Positions 1 to 8,703 of a DNA stretch of 64,000 nucleotides are shown here, in pieces (the first letter of the stretch is position 1; each line of letters starts with the position of its first letter). The notes beneath the pieces are model-generated. The model had not been told where the DNA came from and searched no databases. It saw nothing but the letters and a program-made list of their open reading frames with translations. Made by a program: the position numbers and the translations under genes. Origin of the DNA: Planctomycetes bacterium syqfu (lineage in GTDB: Bacteria > Planctomycetota > Phycisphaerae > Phycisphaerales > Phycisphaeraceae); the NCBI GenBank assembly GCA_020974905.1, contig CP087563.1, positions 3,100,001 to 3,164,000 on the forward strand. The letters are read 5' to 3'.

Positions 1-200
1 TCATCATATATATCGTTATAAAACGAAAATCCAAGATGTGCTTGCTTAAGATTGTTCATACAAAGTACTTTGCGAGCAGATGCACGTGCCTTTCCAAGCG
101 CGGGCAGTAATATCGCAATTAACAATGAAATGATTGAAATAACCACCAGCAATTCAATCAATGTAAACCCTCGACTTGTTTTATATTTGTCGTTATGCAT
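1..200 (-). CDS. Prepilin-type N-terminal domain protein (partial)
   Basis: Only the first 66 codons are present; the rest lies beyond the window start. After a short basic leader comes [11 protein letters not shown], the class III signal/prepilin cleavage site, with Glu at position 5 of the mature protein. It is followed by a hydrophobic helix ending in LLPALGKAR and then CMNNLKQ. This is the general-secretion pseudopilin N-terminus found in very many planctomycete and lentisphaerian proteins. The start is the ATG whose complement is at 198-200, with GGAGG about 5 bases upstream. The exact role cannot be told from this end. The protein is probably membrane-anchored and exported. Confidence 0.85.
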   Translation of the reverse strand, partial: MHNDKYKTSRGFTLIELLVVISIISLLIAILLPALGKARASARKVLCMNNLKQAHLGFSFYNDIYD

Positions 201-226
201 ACCAACCTCCATTTAATGAACTTGCA

Positions 227-1186
227 TTAAACCTCAACACTTCGCGTATTGGCTTCGTCACAGTCTTGAATTTCAAGTCTTTCCTCCGTCTTATATTTTG
301 CCTCAAACCGAACCAACCAAGGCCAGTTCGGATCATCCTGTGTTGCGATCCCCCACCCGAGTCGCATCGTGGCATCGTTGAAATAGTGATCCGTTCGATA
401 GGGGCCTGGTGCTTTAGGTGGTTTAATCTTTCCAACAACCTGAAAATGTATGCCATCTGAACTGTGTTGAATGGTATTGCCAGACAAACCGACATCGCAT
501 TGCAGGGAGGCAACACCATCAATCACCGGCCAAACACAGACTTCGTGACCACCATCCACAATCGCTTGATCCTGCACACGAACATATGGCCCCTTGGGAC
601 TCTGAGCAATCGCCAGTCCCATTTTGGTTTGAGCAGGTGTTCGGCCAACTTGTCGTCCCTTGTAATACATCCATATCTGCTCATTACGAATAATAAAGCA
701 AGTGTCATCCACACGAAGGCTGTCAAATAATGCTGGATTGGTAGACGGCTTGAAAACAGGCTTGGTACGAACACGTTTCCAAGGTCCATCAGGCGTATCA
801 GCTACCGCCAAACCAATCGCTGTGGGTGAAACGCCTGGATGTCCTGGCGAACCATCATAAAAAGGTTCAGCCACACCGGTATAGCTCAGATAATACCGGC
901 CGTCCCACATAAAAATTGATGGCGTTAACACAGCATGCTCATCAAACGCGCCCTGTCCTCCCCGAGCCAGCGCCTGCGATATCTCGGTCCAGTGATAGCC
1001 ATCAGTTGATGTCGCATACCAGATGGTTGCGGAATAGCCGTGAAAATGCACTGTCGTCCGCGAGTACCATACGTAGTACAGACCGCCAACATAAATCACG
1101 GGGCTGGGGTCTCGTCGCGTGATTCCCTCAGTGGATCCACCGAGGATATCTTGATAATCAAAATCAGCAATCTGGCGTTGAGCCAT
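227..1186 (-). CDS. Five-bladed beta-propeller glycosidase, GH117/GH43-like
   Basis: A 319-residue protein with the RDP motif (Asp26) followed by YYVWYSR, typical of the first blade of GH43/GH117 propellers. A central Asp pair lies near residues 160-161, and a GGHEVCVWP stretch places His214/Glu215 where GH117 enzymes have their acid residues. GH117 enzymes remove 3,6-anhydro-L-galactose from agar oligosaccharides; GH43 relatives act on arabinosides or xylosides. The substrate here is therefore inferred. No signal peptide is visible, so it is probably cytoplasmic. AGGA sits 7 bases before the ATG. The divergent AraC gene 73 bases away probably regulates it. Confidence 0.65.
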   Translation of the reverse strand: MAQRQIADFDYQDILGGSTEGITRRDPSPVIYVGGLYYVWYSRTTVHFHGYSATIWYATSTDGYHWTEISQALARGGQGAFDEHAVLTPSIFMWDGRYYLSYTGVAEPFYDGSPGHPGVSPTAIGLAVADTPDGPWKRVRTKPVFKPSTNPALFDSLRVDDTCFIIRNEQIWMYYKGRQVGRTPAQTKMGLAIAQSPKGPYVRVQDQAIVDGGHEVCVWPVIDGVASLQCDVGLSGNTIQHSSDGIHFQVVGKIKPPKAPGPYRTDHYFNDATMRLGWGIATQDDPNWPWLVRFEAKYKTEERLEIQDCDEANTRSVEV

Positions 1187-1259
1187 GTTCTATCCTTGAA
1201 AAAAACATCTCAATTTGATATTCATTAACAAGATATTAGGCGCCAAATTATCAAAATAA
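1187..1259. promoter_or_regulatory. Divergent promoter region, glycosidase/AraC
   Basis: A 73-base AT-rich gap between two divergent start codons. Both promoters and any AraC-binding half-sites must lie here or overlap the gene ends. I could not pick a convincing -35/-10 pair. Confidence 0.4.
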
Positions 1260-2138
1260 ATGGCAAAAACAATGAATGTCATATCCAAAAATCGGATTCA
1301 CTCCCCTGAACATCGCATTTGGTTCCTGTCGATGGATGGGCTTGTCGGCCATGCTTTAAAAGCTGTGGAACTGGTCAGAATGGGGATTGTCGATACCACG
1401 AGGCCTTACCAGACCAGACGCTGCCATGAACCGGGCTATCATCTGCTGTTCTATATCGTTGAAGGGCAGTATGAAATCTGGTGTCAAAACAAACATGTTC
1501 AGGCTGATCCCAACACGCTGTTATTGGTCCCCATGCATCAAATCCGACAAATCCGCCTGATCAGCCAGAAAGGAACGCACGTGTTTGTTCATCCCCGTCC
1601 CACGCGCACCTGGCAGGCGACATTTGAGAGTGGATTTGCAGTCCTCCAAAGACAAGACACCCAGAACATTGCACGCCATCTGCGCGAACTTCTAGCAGCG
1701 AGACTTAGCACACAGCCCGATGCAGCCGAATTAATTCAACTCTATGCTCAATTGTTACGTGTCTATCTGTTACGCGAACGTCAATGCATCCTTTCGCCAA
1801 CCGATCACGTCCTGACACGGCGGCTCGACGCACTTTGGCAACAGGTTAATGACGAAATCGATGGCAAGTGGACGATTGCCAGAATGGCGAGATATGTCGG
1901 CGTTTCCCAAGCTCATTTTCAGGATATCTGCAAACGCCTGATGCACACCAGCCCCGGGCAATACCTGGCAGGACTCCGAATGGAAAAAGCCCAATCACTC
2001 CTATCGGAAACTGACGCAACCATCGCATCTGTCGCCCAAGCGGTGGGATATTCCAGTGAATATTCATTTTCCAGGTTATTTCTTAAACACACTGGCATTC
2101 GCCCAGGTGCATATCAAAAACAGCTTTCCACTGCCTGA
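1260..2138 (+). CDS. AraC-family transcriptional regulator
   Basis: A 292-residue protein. The N-terminal half has a cupin-like effector domain (a stretch near residue 66 reading HLLFYIVEGQYEIW, then a proline- and leucine-rich sheet). The last ~100 residues hold the two helix-turn-helix units of AraC/XylS regulators: MARYVGVSQAHFQDICKR, then the second unit around VAQAVGYSSEYSFSRLF and a GIRPGAYQK tail. It is divergent from the glycosidase at 227-1186, so a sugar-responsive regulator of that gene is the natural inference. No clear ribosome site precedes the ATG; the in-frame ATG at 1272 is an alternative start. Confidence 0.85.
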   Translation: MAKTMNVISKNRIHSPEHRIWFLSMDGLVGHALKAVELVRMGIVDTTRPYQTRRCHEPGYHLLFYIVEGQYEIWCQNKHVQADPNTLLLVPMHQIRQIRLISQKGTHVFVHPRPTRTWQATFESGFAVLQRQDTQNIARHLRELLAARLSTQPDAAELIQLYAQLLRVYLLRERQCILSPTDHVLTRRLDALWQQVNDEIDGKWTIARMARYVGVSQAHFQDICKRLMHTSPGQYLAGLRMEKAQSLLSETDATIASVAQAVGYSSEYSFSRLFLKHTGIRPGAYQKQLSTA

Positions 2139-2374
2139 AAATCACTTTGTAGTCAAATGAGATTTGACTTAACTCATGCTTCACAATCCCAGCAGAACGG
2201 GCGAATAAAGGTGTTGACCAGTGCCGAATTCGGTGCCAGGAAAACCGCCCCGGGGCCCATAAATGGTGCCAAACGTCAGTCCGGGATAGGCGATTGCTGG
2301 CAATTGCTGACAAAAGAACTGCACCTCGGAAACCAATACAAATCGCCCTAACTCTTGACCTGTGCGCAAAATAA

Positions 2375-2405
2375 ACAACGGCTGACATTTGCTGTCAGCC
2401 GTTGT
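2375..2405 (-). terminator. Terminator hairpin after tRNA remnant (left copy)
   Basis: A perfect 13-bp stem (2375-2387 with 2393-2405) and a 5-base loop, followed on the minus strand by TTTATTTT. It lies just downstream of the tRNA 3' end, as expected for the terminator of a tRNA gene. The copy at 52807-52837 has the same stem. Confidence 0.75.
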
Positions 2406-2410
2406 CAAAG

Positions 2411-2455
2411 AGCGGGTGAACGGACTCGAACCGTCGACAATCACGTTGGCAACGG
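2411..2455 (-). tRNA. 3' fragment of a tRNA-Gly(GCC)-like gene (left)
   Basis: On the minus strand there is an anticodon-loop-like TTGCCAA, a T arm (GACGG-TTCGAGT-CCGTT) and the acceptor 3' strand CACCCGC plus discriminator T, with no encoded CCA. The 5' acceptor strand GCGGGTG and the D arm are absent upstream, so this is a remnant, not a working gene. Such 3' tRNA pieces are left or carried by integrases that use tRNA genes as attachment sites. Assignment to Gly rests only on the GCC in the loop. Confidence 0.7.
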
Positions 2456-2865
2456 GGTGTTTATGGTTGCAAGTAGCGAATTATTAAACGGTTATACGGC
2501 GAACAGAAAACGGTGCCGGATTCGGTGACATGGGGGACAAACTGCGTAAATCACAGTCCTAAAAGGTGTTGTGGATATTGTCTCGCAGTACCAATCTTGC
2601 CAGATTTGGCCCCTTGGCCACGACGTTGGGCCTTGTGGCGTTGGGGCGAGTTGGGTGGCCATGGTTACCATTTTTTCAACCGGACGCCCGTATGGCCACA
2701 CCCCCGTTACAACTCACTTCACCGCCCAAACTACGCCCAACTCGCTAACCATCAATTTTTCTAAATCCCTCTCCATCACACGACCCAACCTGTCGTGGGT
2801 TAGGTTTATCCTTCGAGCCAGAGCATTCGCGTTTAACTTCAGCCCAATCGCCATGGAGTACGATC

Positions 2866-4104
2866 ATGGAATCTCAATCTGACCTGTTCAAATCCATGGA
2901 GCAAGAGAAGCTGGAGCGTGATCAGTCATGGCTTCAGAACATCATCAGCACCGTGCCAGCTGATCGATTCCAGGCTGTAAAGGCCATCACTGCTCTATAT
3001 CGAGACAACAGTCTCAGGACGCCACAGTTCATCTGGTTTGACAATCCTCTGACCATGGCTGTGTACGCAACCATCATGATGCTGGTGGAATTGCCAAGTG
3101 ACAACCAGTTCAACACGATGATGCCATGGGAATGGGACACGGAATACACCGTCGCCATGCAAATACACAATGAGGATGTCCGACGTTTTCATGTTGACAA
3201 CATCCCGTACTCGTGGCTCAAACTACCCGAATGGCTGAAACTGGAATCAACCGTAGACCAGATGCTCTACTCAACTTTTTGGGATACATATCAGAAAAAT
3301 AGACTGTTGCTCAATAGGTACATTGAAGATTTCTTCCTGATTAAACATATGTATCAACTGCTGTATCGTCGCTTCGGACGGAAGGAGTGTCACAGTGATG
3401 AGGAACTGTTGAACCAAAGCCAGCTGTATTTCAATCACATCCTACCAACAATGAAATTTCAAAACATATTTGATGGCATGCCCGCATGGATGAACTTCTG
3501 TTCGATGAACGAGGCATGGTATGAATATTTTCTGTATCAAAGGATGACAGACAGCAGCCATGTCATTGACAATGCCGCAGCTTGGCTCAGCATTGCACAG
3601 AACTGCTTCTGCTGGCTTCCCTTCACGACAACCTGCCTGCTGTGTGAACGTCCTTCCAGCATACATCTGTCCGACGCCCCACTGATTCAGAAACAACTGC
3701 ACTGCGACACCGGTCCTGCGATCGAATTCCGAGACGGCACAACCTTCTGGGCCCTGGACGGCATCGTGGTCAACGAACAGATCATCCTACATCCGCAGAC
3801 CCAATCCATCGAGCAAATCAGGCACGAAACCAACGAGGAAGTCCGTCGTCTGCGCATTGAACGTTATGGGTGGATGAACTATATGAGTCAAAGCCACGCC
3901 AATGTCGTCGAACATAGTTCCAATGCCATTACTCAAACCCATGAATCTCTGATACAACTCACGGACATGCGCGTACTTGTCTGCGCCTGTCCTTCAACCG
4001 CCCGTGTTTATGCAATGCAGGTCCCTGAACGCTGCACCACAGTCAAACAAGCCCAGCACTTTCTGAGTAACGGATTAAGTCCACGCATCATAGGAGCATC
4101 ATGA
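2866..4104 (+). CDS. DUF6745 domain protein
   Basis: A 412-residue protein. The segment around residues 280-330 reads LHCDTGPAIEFRDG...WALDGIVV, then an HETNEEVRRLRIERYGW stretch. This matches my recollection of the DUF6745 family, which is frequent in planctomycetes and actinobacteria and usually paired with the kind of small protein that follows here. No enzymatic motif or membrane segment is visible, and the function is unknown. GGAG lies about 8 bases before the ATG. It overlaps the next gene by 4 bases (ATGA), so the two are translationally coupled. It sits just inside the left attachment-like repeat and is probably cargo. Confidence 0.7.
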   Translation: MESQSDLFKSMEQEKLERDQSWLQNIISTVPADRFQAVKAITALYRDNSLRTPQFIWFDNPLTMAVYATIMMLVELPSDNQFNTMMPWEWDTEYTVAMQIHNEDVRRFHVDNIPYSWLKLPEWLKLESTVDQMLYSTFWDTYQKNRLLLNRYIEDFFLIKHMYQLLYRRFGRKECHSDEELLNQSQLYFNHILPTMKFQNIFDGMPAWMNFCSMNEAWYEYFLYQRMTDSSHVIDNAAAWLSIAQNCFCWLPFTTTCLLCERPSSIHLSDAPLIQKQLHCDTGPAIEFRDGTTFWALDGIVVNEQIILHPQTQSIEQIRHETNEEVRRLRIERYGWMNYMSQSHANVVEHSSNAITQTHESLIQLTDMRVLVCACPSTARVYAMQVPERCTTVKQAQHFLSNGLSPRIIGAS

Positions 4105-4541
4105 TGACTATCACATCCACCGAATCGGTCAGACGCATTCAGGCCCATGCCGAATCCATCAAATGTGACAAACCTCAAACATTTCCCGAAGCAGCCAGCA
4201 TCGGTGATGTTTTTCGACAAGGTGATATCTACGTTCAACTGACAGACAAAATCCCTGAATTGGCACGGATCATCGCCCCGCAAACTCCACAACTTGTTCC
4301 CGACAGCAGCAAAGGAAGCCGTCACATACTCGACTCGCTTTCTGGTGTGACGCTTTATAAAAAAAACAGTGGCAACGCCATTACCGGCCCGATTATTCAC
4401 CTCACCGAGCAACGCACCATCATCCATCCCGAACACGGCGATGTCATCCTCCCTCCGGGCATCTATGCCATCACCTACCAACGCTCCTACGACCCGTTGA
4501 GATATCCAGACCCCTCGACCTACATACGTACTTTGGATTAA
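4101..4541 (+). CDS. Small partner of the DUF6745 protein
   Basis: A 146-residue protein. It reads QGDIYVQLTDKIP near residue 40, then a GSRHILDS segment, then IIHPEHGDVILPPGIYAI near the C-terminus. I recall similar small proteins next to DUF6745 genes, with the same gain-then-HEEHG-LPPG pattern, but know of no demonstrated function. The start overlaps the upstream stop by 4 bases and has its own TAGGAG. It lacks a signal peptide and appears soluble and beta-rich. Confidence 0.65.
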   Translation: MMTITSTESVRRIQAHAESIKCDKPQTFPEAASIGDVFRQGDIYVQLTDKIPELARIIAPQTPQLVPDSSKGSRHILDSLSGVTLYKKNSGNAITGPIIHLTEQRTIIHPEHGDVILPPGIYAITYQRSYDPLRYPDPSTYIRTLD

Positions 4542-4946
4542 GTGGCTTGAAAAAGAAACGATTGAGGCTGCCATTCTAGTCACTACGAACAAAATGTCGT
4601 AGTCATGGCTAGTGGATCAGTCATCCAGCATAATTGTGTCGCCACTCAATGCGTGCGTACTTTCACGCTGCGGAGATGTCATACGCCAGCCGTTACGGCA
4701 CGCCGCCAAAGTATGCCATCGCCCAAACGCGCCCATCGAAGAACGACGTAAGATCAGCATGTTCATACCCACCAAACAAACACCTGCTTATCGAACCCCA
4801 ATGGTGTATCAAAAGCCTTGTCAATGCATGATTTTCATAGGCGACACTTGCGGGATTCGACCTGAAGAAAATTCTGATGACCAAAGCTGGCTTTTGAAGG
4901 AACATCGCTTTCACATTCTCTCCAGTACGGATTCCAACAATTTTGT
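4542..4946. other. Intergenic, no supported gene
   Basis: Open frames here have no ribosome site and no recognisable protein character. The only structure seen is a small hairpin, ACTACGA (4582-4588) with TCGTAGT (4597-4603). Confidence 0.5.
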
Positions 4947-6899
4947 TTACGCCTGTAGGTTTTCAGAAGTATCAACAAGTGTCCTCAGCATGTAATCAAA
5001 TATCTTCTTCCCCCGATCATGAATCAAACCTTCCCATTTCCCCGGGTCACGCCACTGTTCCGGATTCGTATCATGCTCCTTGTAAGAGCCACCACTACAG
5101 TATCTTTCATACTTCTTATCTGCCGGGTGTTTTTTACCTAAGGATGAATTTTCACCTGGTGTAATTAAAAGAAGATTGCCAATTCCATTAATGCAACCTT
5201 CGATTTCCTTACGAAAGGAATCCCAATTAACACCGGACATTTCCTTCCAATGTTCTGCGTCTTCCTTTATCCAATACCAATCCTGAGGCAAGATATGTTC
5301 AACCGAAATAGTACCCTTCATCACATCGCGGATATTCGCACCTTCGTGTATTTCATATTTATAAATGGCGTAGATCATTTTATGTTTCCACCAGTTGAAT
5401 GCGTTATTCAAAATAATGTCTTCATTTTCCACCAACCATTTTTTCACTATGGATTGAAGGCCTTTTGTATGATCGGTCCGGAAACCATCTGTCAGATACT
5501 TTTGAATCTCGCATAAAACACTCGCCTCATCAATTCCTATGGAAGCAAATAATTTAGGGAAATTATCCCTGCCACCTTTAAGATTATAGTATTCGACATG
5601 AAAGTCTCGGGTAAACAATAGTTTTTCCCACAACCTAAGTGTTTCGTTTCCAATGAGGCCATTGCACTCACCCATTGCTGTTTCCAAACGACGACAAATA
5701 ATCAGGAAAAACTGACAGCTCAAATCCCTTTCCAAAATCAAAACATCTCCCACCAATCTGTCCGCCTTGTCCCATATAGGCAAATCTTGGTCAACAATCC
5801 GAACGGACTTTTTGAACTCTTTTGCCAGATTCAGTGCATACTTCACACCATCCGCTTTCGCTTTGGCTTTCTTAGGATTTTTTTCGTAGCCGTCCTCGAA
5901 GCTCAGCATCATATCTACATACTCAATCAATGATTCAGCACTTGCGTTCGCTGCGGGGTAATGAAAGTCTTTTTCAGTATTTTTGGTGCCGTCATCCACG
6001 ACCCTCAGATGCAGGCGAAGAAGTTGGTCCATCGTCATCTCACCACGAAAACTACTCGCAGCCAACAGCTCTTCCATTCCATAGATTTGTCCAAATTCAT
6101 CCTGAATTTTCTTGACATAATTTTCAGATTCCACGCCGCCATGATCGTAAACAAATTTCATCAACATCGCTTTAAGGATATCCAGTGTAGTCAACGGCAC
6201 ACCACGTGTGTTGTGCATTTCAAAGATATTGACTGCCACCGATTTGTTCCGGGTCAGGTGATGGGAACAGTGTGCTTTCATAACTGCTGTGATGTAATTC
6301 CCTATCTTGTCCCGATCCAGTTTTTCATTTTGGAATGCTTGATAAAAACGCAACAAGGCAAACGCCATTCTCTTCAGTGAGCGAGTAGATTTTTCAGTTA
6401 ACGGAAGGGTTTTAAGACTATTGATGATTTGTTCATCTGACGGTGGCTTTCGATCCTTTAAATGCTCATATGCATGAAAGAATGAGTCTAGGTGGCTGAT
6501 TACAGCATTCAATAACTTACTGTCGTAGCTCACCGTTGAAAAATTATCGATCATTTTGTAGGCGTAGTCATGGTCGCCTGTGGGTAATAAATATCGGCAC
6601 ACCATCAAAAACAAAACATACGTTGTGATCCGCTGCTGGCCATCCACAATTTCCCATGCAACTCCGTTATGTTCCACAATAAAGTGGCCAAAATAATACC
6701 CCTTGTTAGAGTCTTGGTATTCGTCGAGGTCTTGAATGAACATGTCGATCTGTTTTTTCTCCCAAGAATAAGCACGCTGGTAATCTGGTACTTTAAGTGG
6801 AACCGCATCGCAACCACAGAAAAAGATCGATTCAAAAGTTGAAGGCTCATCTTGTTCAACAGAACTAGACAGATTTTGTTCTCCAGATAACTCGGTCAT
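4947..6899 (-). CDS. DUF262/DUF1524 (GmrSD-like) protein
   Basis: A 650-residue protein. Near the N-terminus it has VPDYQRAYSW and then WEIVDGQQRITT, the DUF262 signature: DGQQR resembles the ParB/Srx-fold nucleotide-binding motif. Near residues 540-560 it has TISVEHILPQ, and later GIGNLLLI...N..LGKK, the His-Asn-His-like DUF1524 nuclease. This is the single-chain arrangement of GmrS and GmrD, whose E. coli member is a type IV restriction enzyme that cuts glucosylated hydroxymethylcytosine DNA using NTP. Anti-phage restriction is the likely role; the modification recognised is unknown. It appears to be a single-gene unit. Confidence 0.85.
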   Translation of the reverse strand: MTELSGEQNLSSSVEQDEPSTFESIFFCGCDAVPLKVPDYQRAYSWEKKQIDMFIQDLDEYQDSNKGYYFGHFIVEHNGVAWEIVDGQQRITTYVLFLMVCRYLLPTGDHDYAYKMIDNFSTVSYDSKLLNAVISHLDSFFHAYEHLKDRKPPSDEQIINSLKTLPLTEKSTRSLKRMAFALLRFYQAFQNEKLDRDKIGNYITAVMKAHCSHHLTRNKSVAVNIFEMHNTRGVPLTTLDILKAMLMKFVYDHGGVESENYVKKIQDEFGQIYGMEELLAASSFRGEMTMDQLLRLHLRVVDDGTKNTEKDFHYPAANASAESLIEYVDMMLSFEDGYEKNPKKAKAKADGVKYALNLAKEFKKSVRIVDQDLPIWDKADRLVGDVLILERDLSCQFFLIICRRLETAMGECNGLIGNETLRLWEKLLFTRDFHVEYYNLKGGRDNFPKLFASIGIDEASVLCEIQKYLTDGFRTDHTKGLQSIVKKWLVENEDIILNNAFNWWKHKMIYAIYKYEIHEGANIRDVMKGTISVEHILPQDWYWIKEDAEHWKEMSGVNWDSFRKEIEGCINGIGNLLLITPGENSSLGKKHPADKKYERYCSGGSYKEHDTNPEQWRDPGKWEGLIHDRGKKIFDYMLRTLVDTSENLQA

Positions 6900-7417
6900 A
6901 TTTACTTTGTCCTTTCGTTGACGATTTATTGCATTGACACATACTAAATAATAAGCAATCTTTGTGCGACGCTGCGCAAGAAAATTCTTTCAGAATGTAT
7001 AGCACTGATTACGGTTTATTCGGGGAAATAGAATGCAGCTCCGAAGCAATACCTGCCAAGGATACCGCCAGTATAATCACCCAAAAACTGTAATGCCAGT
7101 TAGGCCACTTTACAACCGTAAATCGTGACATGTGAGTTGTCGACATCTGTATGGATCTATGATTTAAGAGACATATGGCAAAATGATTGCCACCTATCGA
7201 ATAATCAGCGATACGGCTACTCGTATCAGGATATGATTGGGCGTCAAAAATATTACGGAGTTCCTTTGACGGATATTGTACCAAACCATTTTTTTCACCA
7301 TGAAACATATGCCTGTTATTCATCAAATCCATCATTAAATTCTACTTTCATATTTCCTCATGATGTCGTTCAATATGGCGTCAACGGCCAGAAAATGTTG
7401 TCACCAGTTGGATTCTA
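6900..7417. other. Intergenic region, one doubtful small gene
   Basis: About 520 bases between two minus-strand genes. It probably includes the promoter of the DUF262/DUF1524 gene near 6900-6960 (AT-rich). The only protein-like frame is described separately at 7009-7335. Confidence 0.4.
7009..7335 (-). CDS. Possible small protein with C-terminal membrane segment
   Basis: A 108-codon frame. Residues near 80-100 read WHYSFWVIILAVSLAGIA, a plausible single transmembrane helix near the C-terminus, and the N-terminal part is polar. There is no clear ribosome site before the ATG pair, and I recognise no family. It could be a gene or a chance frame. Confidence 0.28.
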   Translation of the reverse strand: MMDLMNNRHMFHGEKNGLVQYPSKELRNIFDAQSYPDTSSRIADYSIGGNHFAICLLNHRSIQMSTTHMSRFTVVKWPNWHYSFWVIILAVSLAGIASELHSISPNKP

Positions 7418-8404
7418 TTACTTTTTTGAATAATGGCTCAGTGCCTGCTTAAGATCTACGCACACCTCATTCGCCAGTGCTTGAGGGCTAATCACAAGAG
7501 CGTGTGGGCCGAACCCCAGAAGCCAGCGTTTAAACTCAATGGTGTCTTCCAACTCAAATGTTGCAGCAACTTTTTTGCCAGTGTCAGTGGTAATTTTTTG
7601 ACTCGAGTGCCACTGTATTTCGCGGACATTGGTCGCGGCCCAATCTGTAAACTCAACGCGTATTTTACAGGGTTTCTGAGTCTTGATGATGCCGAATGCG
7701 CCCTGAAGATGACCGGTGAGTGAAAAATCAGCAGGTTTTTCAAAGCTTTTCTCCAATCGCGCCAGGCTCTTGATCCTGGAGACCTTGAGCGTACGTACTT
7801 CCTCATGGCATGCCAAATAGCCGATGCAGTACAGTGATGCGTGCAGTAGTACCATACCATAGGGGTGAAGTTCACTGATGACTTCGCAGCCCTTACTCCC
7901 AGACCGATAGCTCACCTTCACGCACTTCTGATTCATGATCGCTTCATTGAGAACGCGGATTTCCTTGTCCTGACCGGAATAGTCGTGATTGCCAAAATTC
8001 TTGATGAAAAATGAGCAGTCCAGGCCCTCGAAGTATGTCAGTGCCTGGACTGGCAGGATGGCTCGAATCTTCTGGATTGCCGTATGCAAGCCATCGCCAA
8101 ATTGCGTGCCTGCCAACGGCAATAGAATCTGCTGCGATAGAAACAGGCTCAGCATTTCGGTCATCGACAGTTGAAGTTGTTCCGATTCAATGACGTTTTG
8201 CGCCAATTTCCAGTATCGTTTGCCGCGATCACGTTGCTCATAGCTGATTGGGAAGATGTCCTGAAGGAAGCCCAAGTCTCGCTGTACGGTCCTTTTGTTG
8301 CATTCCAGACGCGTGCAAAGTTCTTCCGTGCTTACACCGAAACGATGAGCTTGAAGTGCTTTGATCAGTTCCCACTGGCGCAACAGATTGTCGCCTCTTG
8401 CCAT
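7418..8404 (-). CDS. WYL-domain transcriptional regulator
   Basis: A 328-residue protein. The N-terminal HTH (residues ~8-60) contains GVSTEELCTRLECNKRTVQRDL, a DeoR/HTH_11 type. A central WYL domain follows, with VKVSYRSGSK, LHPYGMVLLHASLYCIGY and VRTLKVSRI, and then the C-terminal WCX-type extension. WYL domains are thought to sense nucleic acids or nucleotides and often control defence loci. The frame is open 34 codons further upstream, but the ATG at 8404 has AGAGGA 8 bases before it and begins the conserved HTH. An inverted repeat at 8481-8527 in the divergent promoter is a good operator candidate. Confidence 0.88.
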   Translation of the reverse strand: MARGDNLLRQWELIKALQAHRFGVSTEELCTRLECNKRTVQRDLGFLQDIFPISYEQRDRGKRYWKLAQNVIESEQLQLSMTEMLSLFLSQQILLPLAGTQFGDGLHTAIQKIRAILPVQALTYFEGLDCSFFIKNFGNHDYSGQDKEIRVLNEAIMNQKCVKVSYRSGSKGCEVISELHPYGMVLLHASLYCIGYLACHEEVRTLKVSRIKSLARLEKSFEKPADFSLTGHLQGAFGIIKTQKPCKIRVEFTDWAATNVREIQWHSSQKITTDTGKKVAATFELEDTIEFKRWLLGFGPHALVISPQALANEVCVDLKQALSHYSKK

Positions 8405-8480
8405 GTTGAGTCCTCTTTTCAGCAATCGCCCCGGGTAACAACTTATCGTAATTAGCATAGACAGGACCCGTGACAGATGA

Positions 8481-8527
8481 GGTCGCACCTTGGGGCATTG
8501 TCTCAAATTTTACAATTTGGTGCGACC
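8481..8527. promoter_or_regulatory. Inverted repeat, candidate WYL operator
   Basis: GGTCGCACC (8481-8489) and its exact reverse complement GGTGCGACC (8519-8527) flank 29 bases in the gap between the WYL gene and the divergent exonuclease genes. Spacing near three helical turns would suit two dimers or a looped complex. Binding is inferred. Confidence 0.5.
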
Positions 8528-8586
8528 AGTCCAGTCATGGGTTCCTTTTATGCTCATATCAACAATCAAACGTAAAAGGAATACCT

Positions 8587-8703
8587 ATGAACACGATCCG
8601 GAACCATTTATATCAACAAAAGACAATGAACCAACCTCGCAACGATCCGCCGCTACACTACAATGGTGATAACAGCCGTATAAACAGGATAGCCATCGCA
8701 TGA
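8587..8703 (+). CDS. Small leader protein before the exonuclease
   Basis: A 38-codon frame beginning MNTIRNHLYQQ, with AAAAGGAA before the ATG. Its stop overlaps the start of the exonuclease gene by four bases (ATGA), the usual sign of coupled translation. No family is recognised. It may be a real microprotein or only a coupling leader. Confidence 0.4.
   Translation: MNTIRNHLYQQKTMNQPRNDPPLHYNGDNSRINRIAIA

Larger units (their letters stand above)
2218..2710. repeat. Left copy of ~490-bp imperfect direct repeat (att-like)
   Basis: The same sequence, with scattered substitutions and small indels, recurs at 52651-53140 in the same orientation. The core 2362-2461 matches 52794-52893 with one mismatch (2391). 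The core holds a tRNA 3' end and its terminator hairpin. On either side the similarity is lower but easy to follow, for example the blocks around 2500-2530 and 2605-2640. It probably marks an integration junction. No protein-coding gene is supported here. Confidence 0.85.

Noticed and set aside
2411-2455. Intact tRNA or tmRNA gene at the left repeat
   Set aside because: Neither the 5' acceptor strand GCGGGTG nor a D arm is present upstream, and no tag reading frame is seen.
4612-4995. 127-codon plus-strand frame after the DUF6745 pair
   Set aside because: No ribosome site, odd composition, and its end overlaps the DUF262/DUF1524 gene on the other strand.
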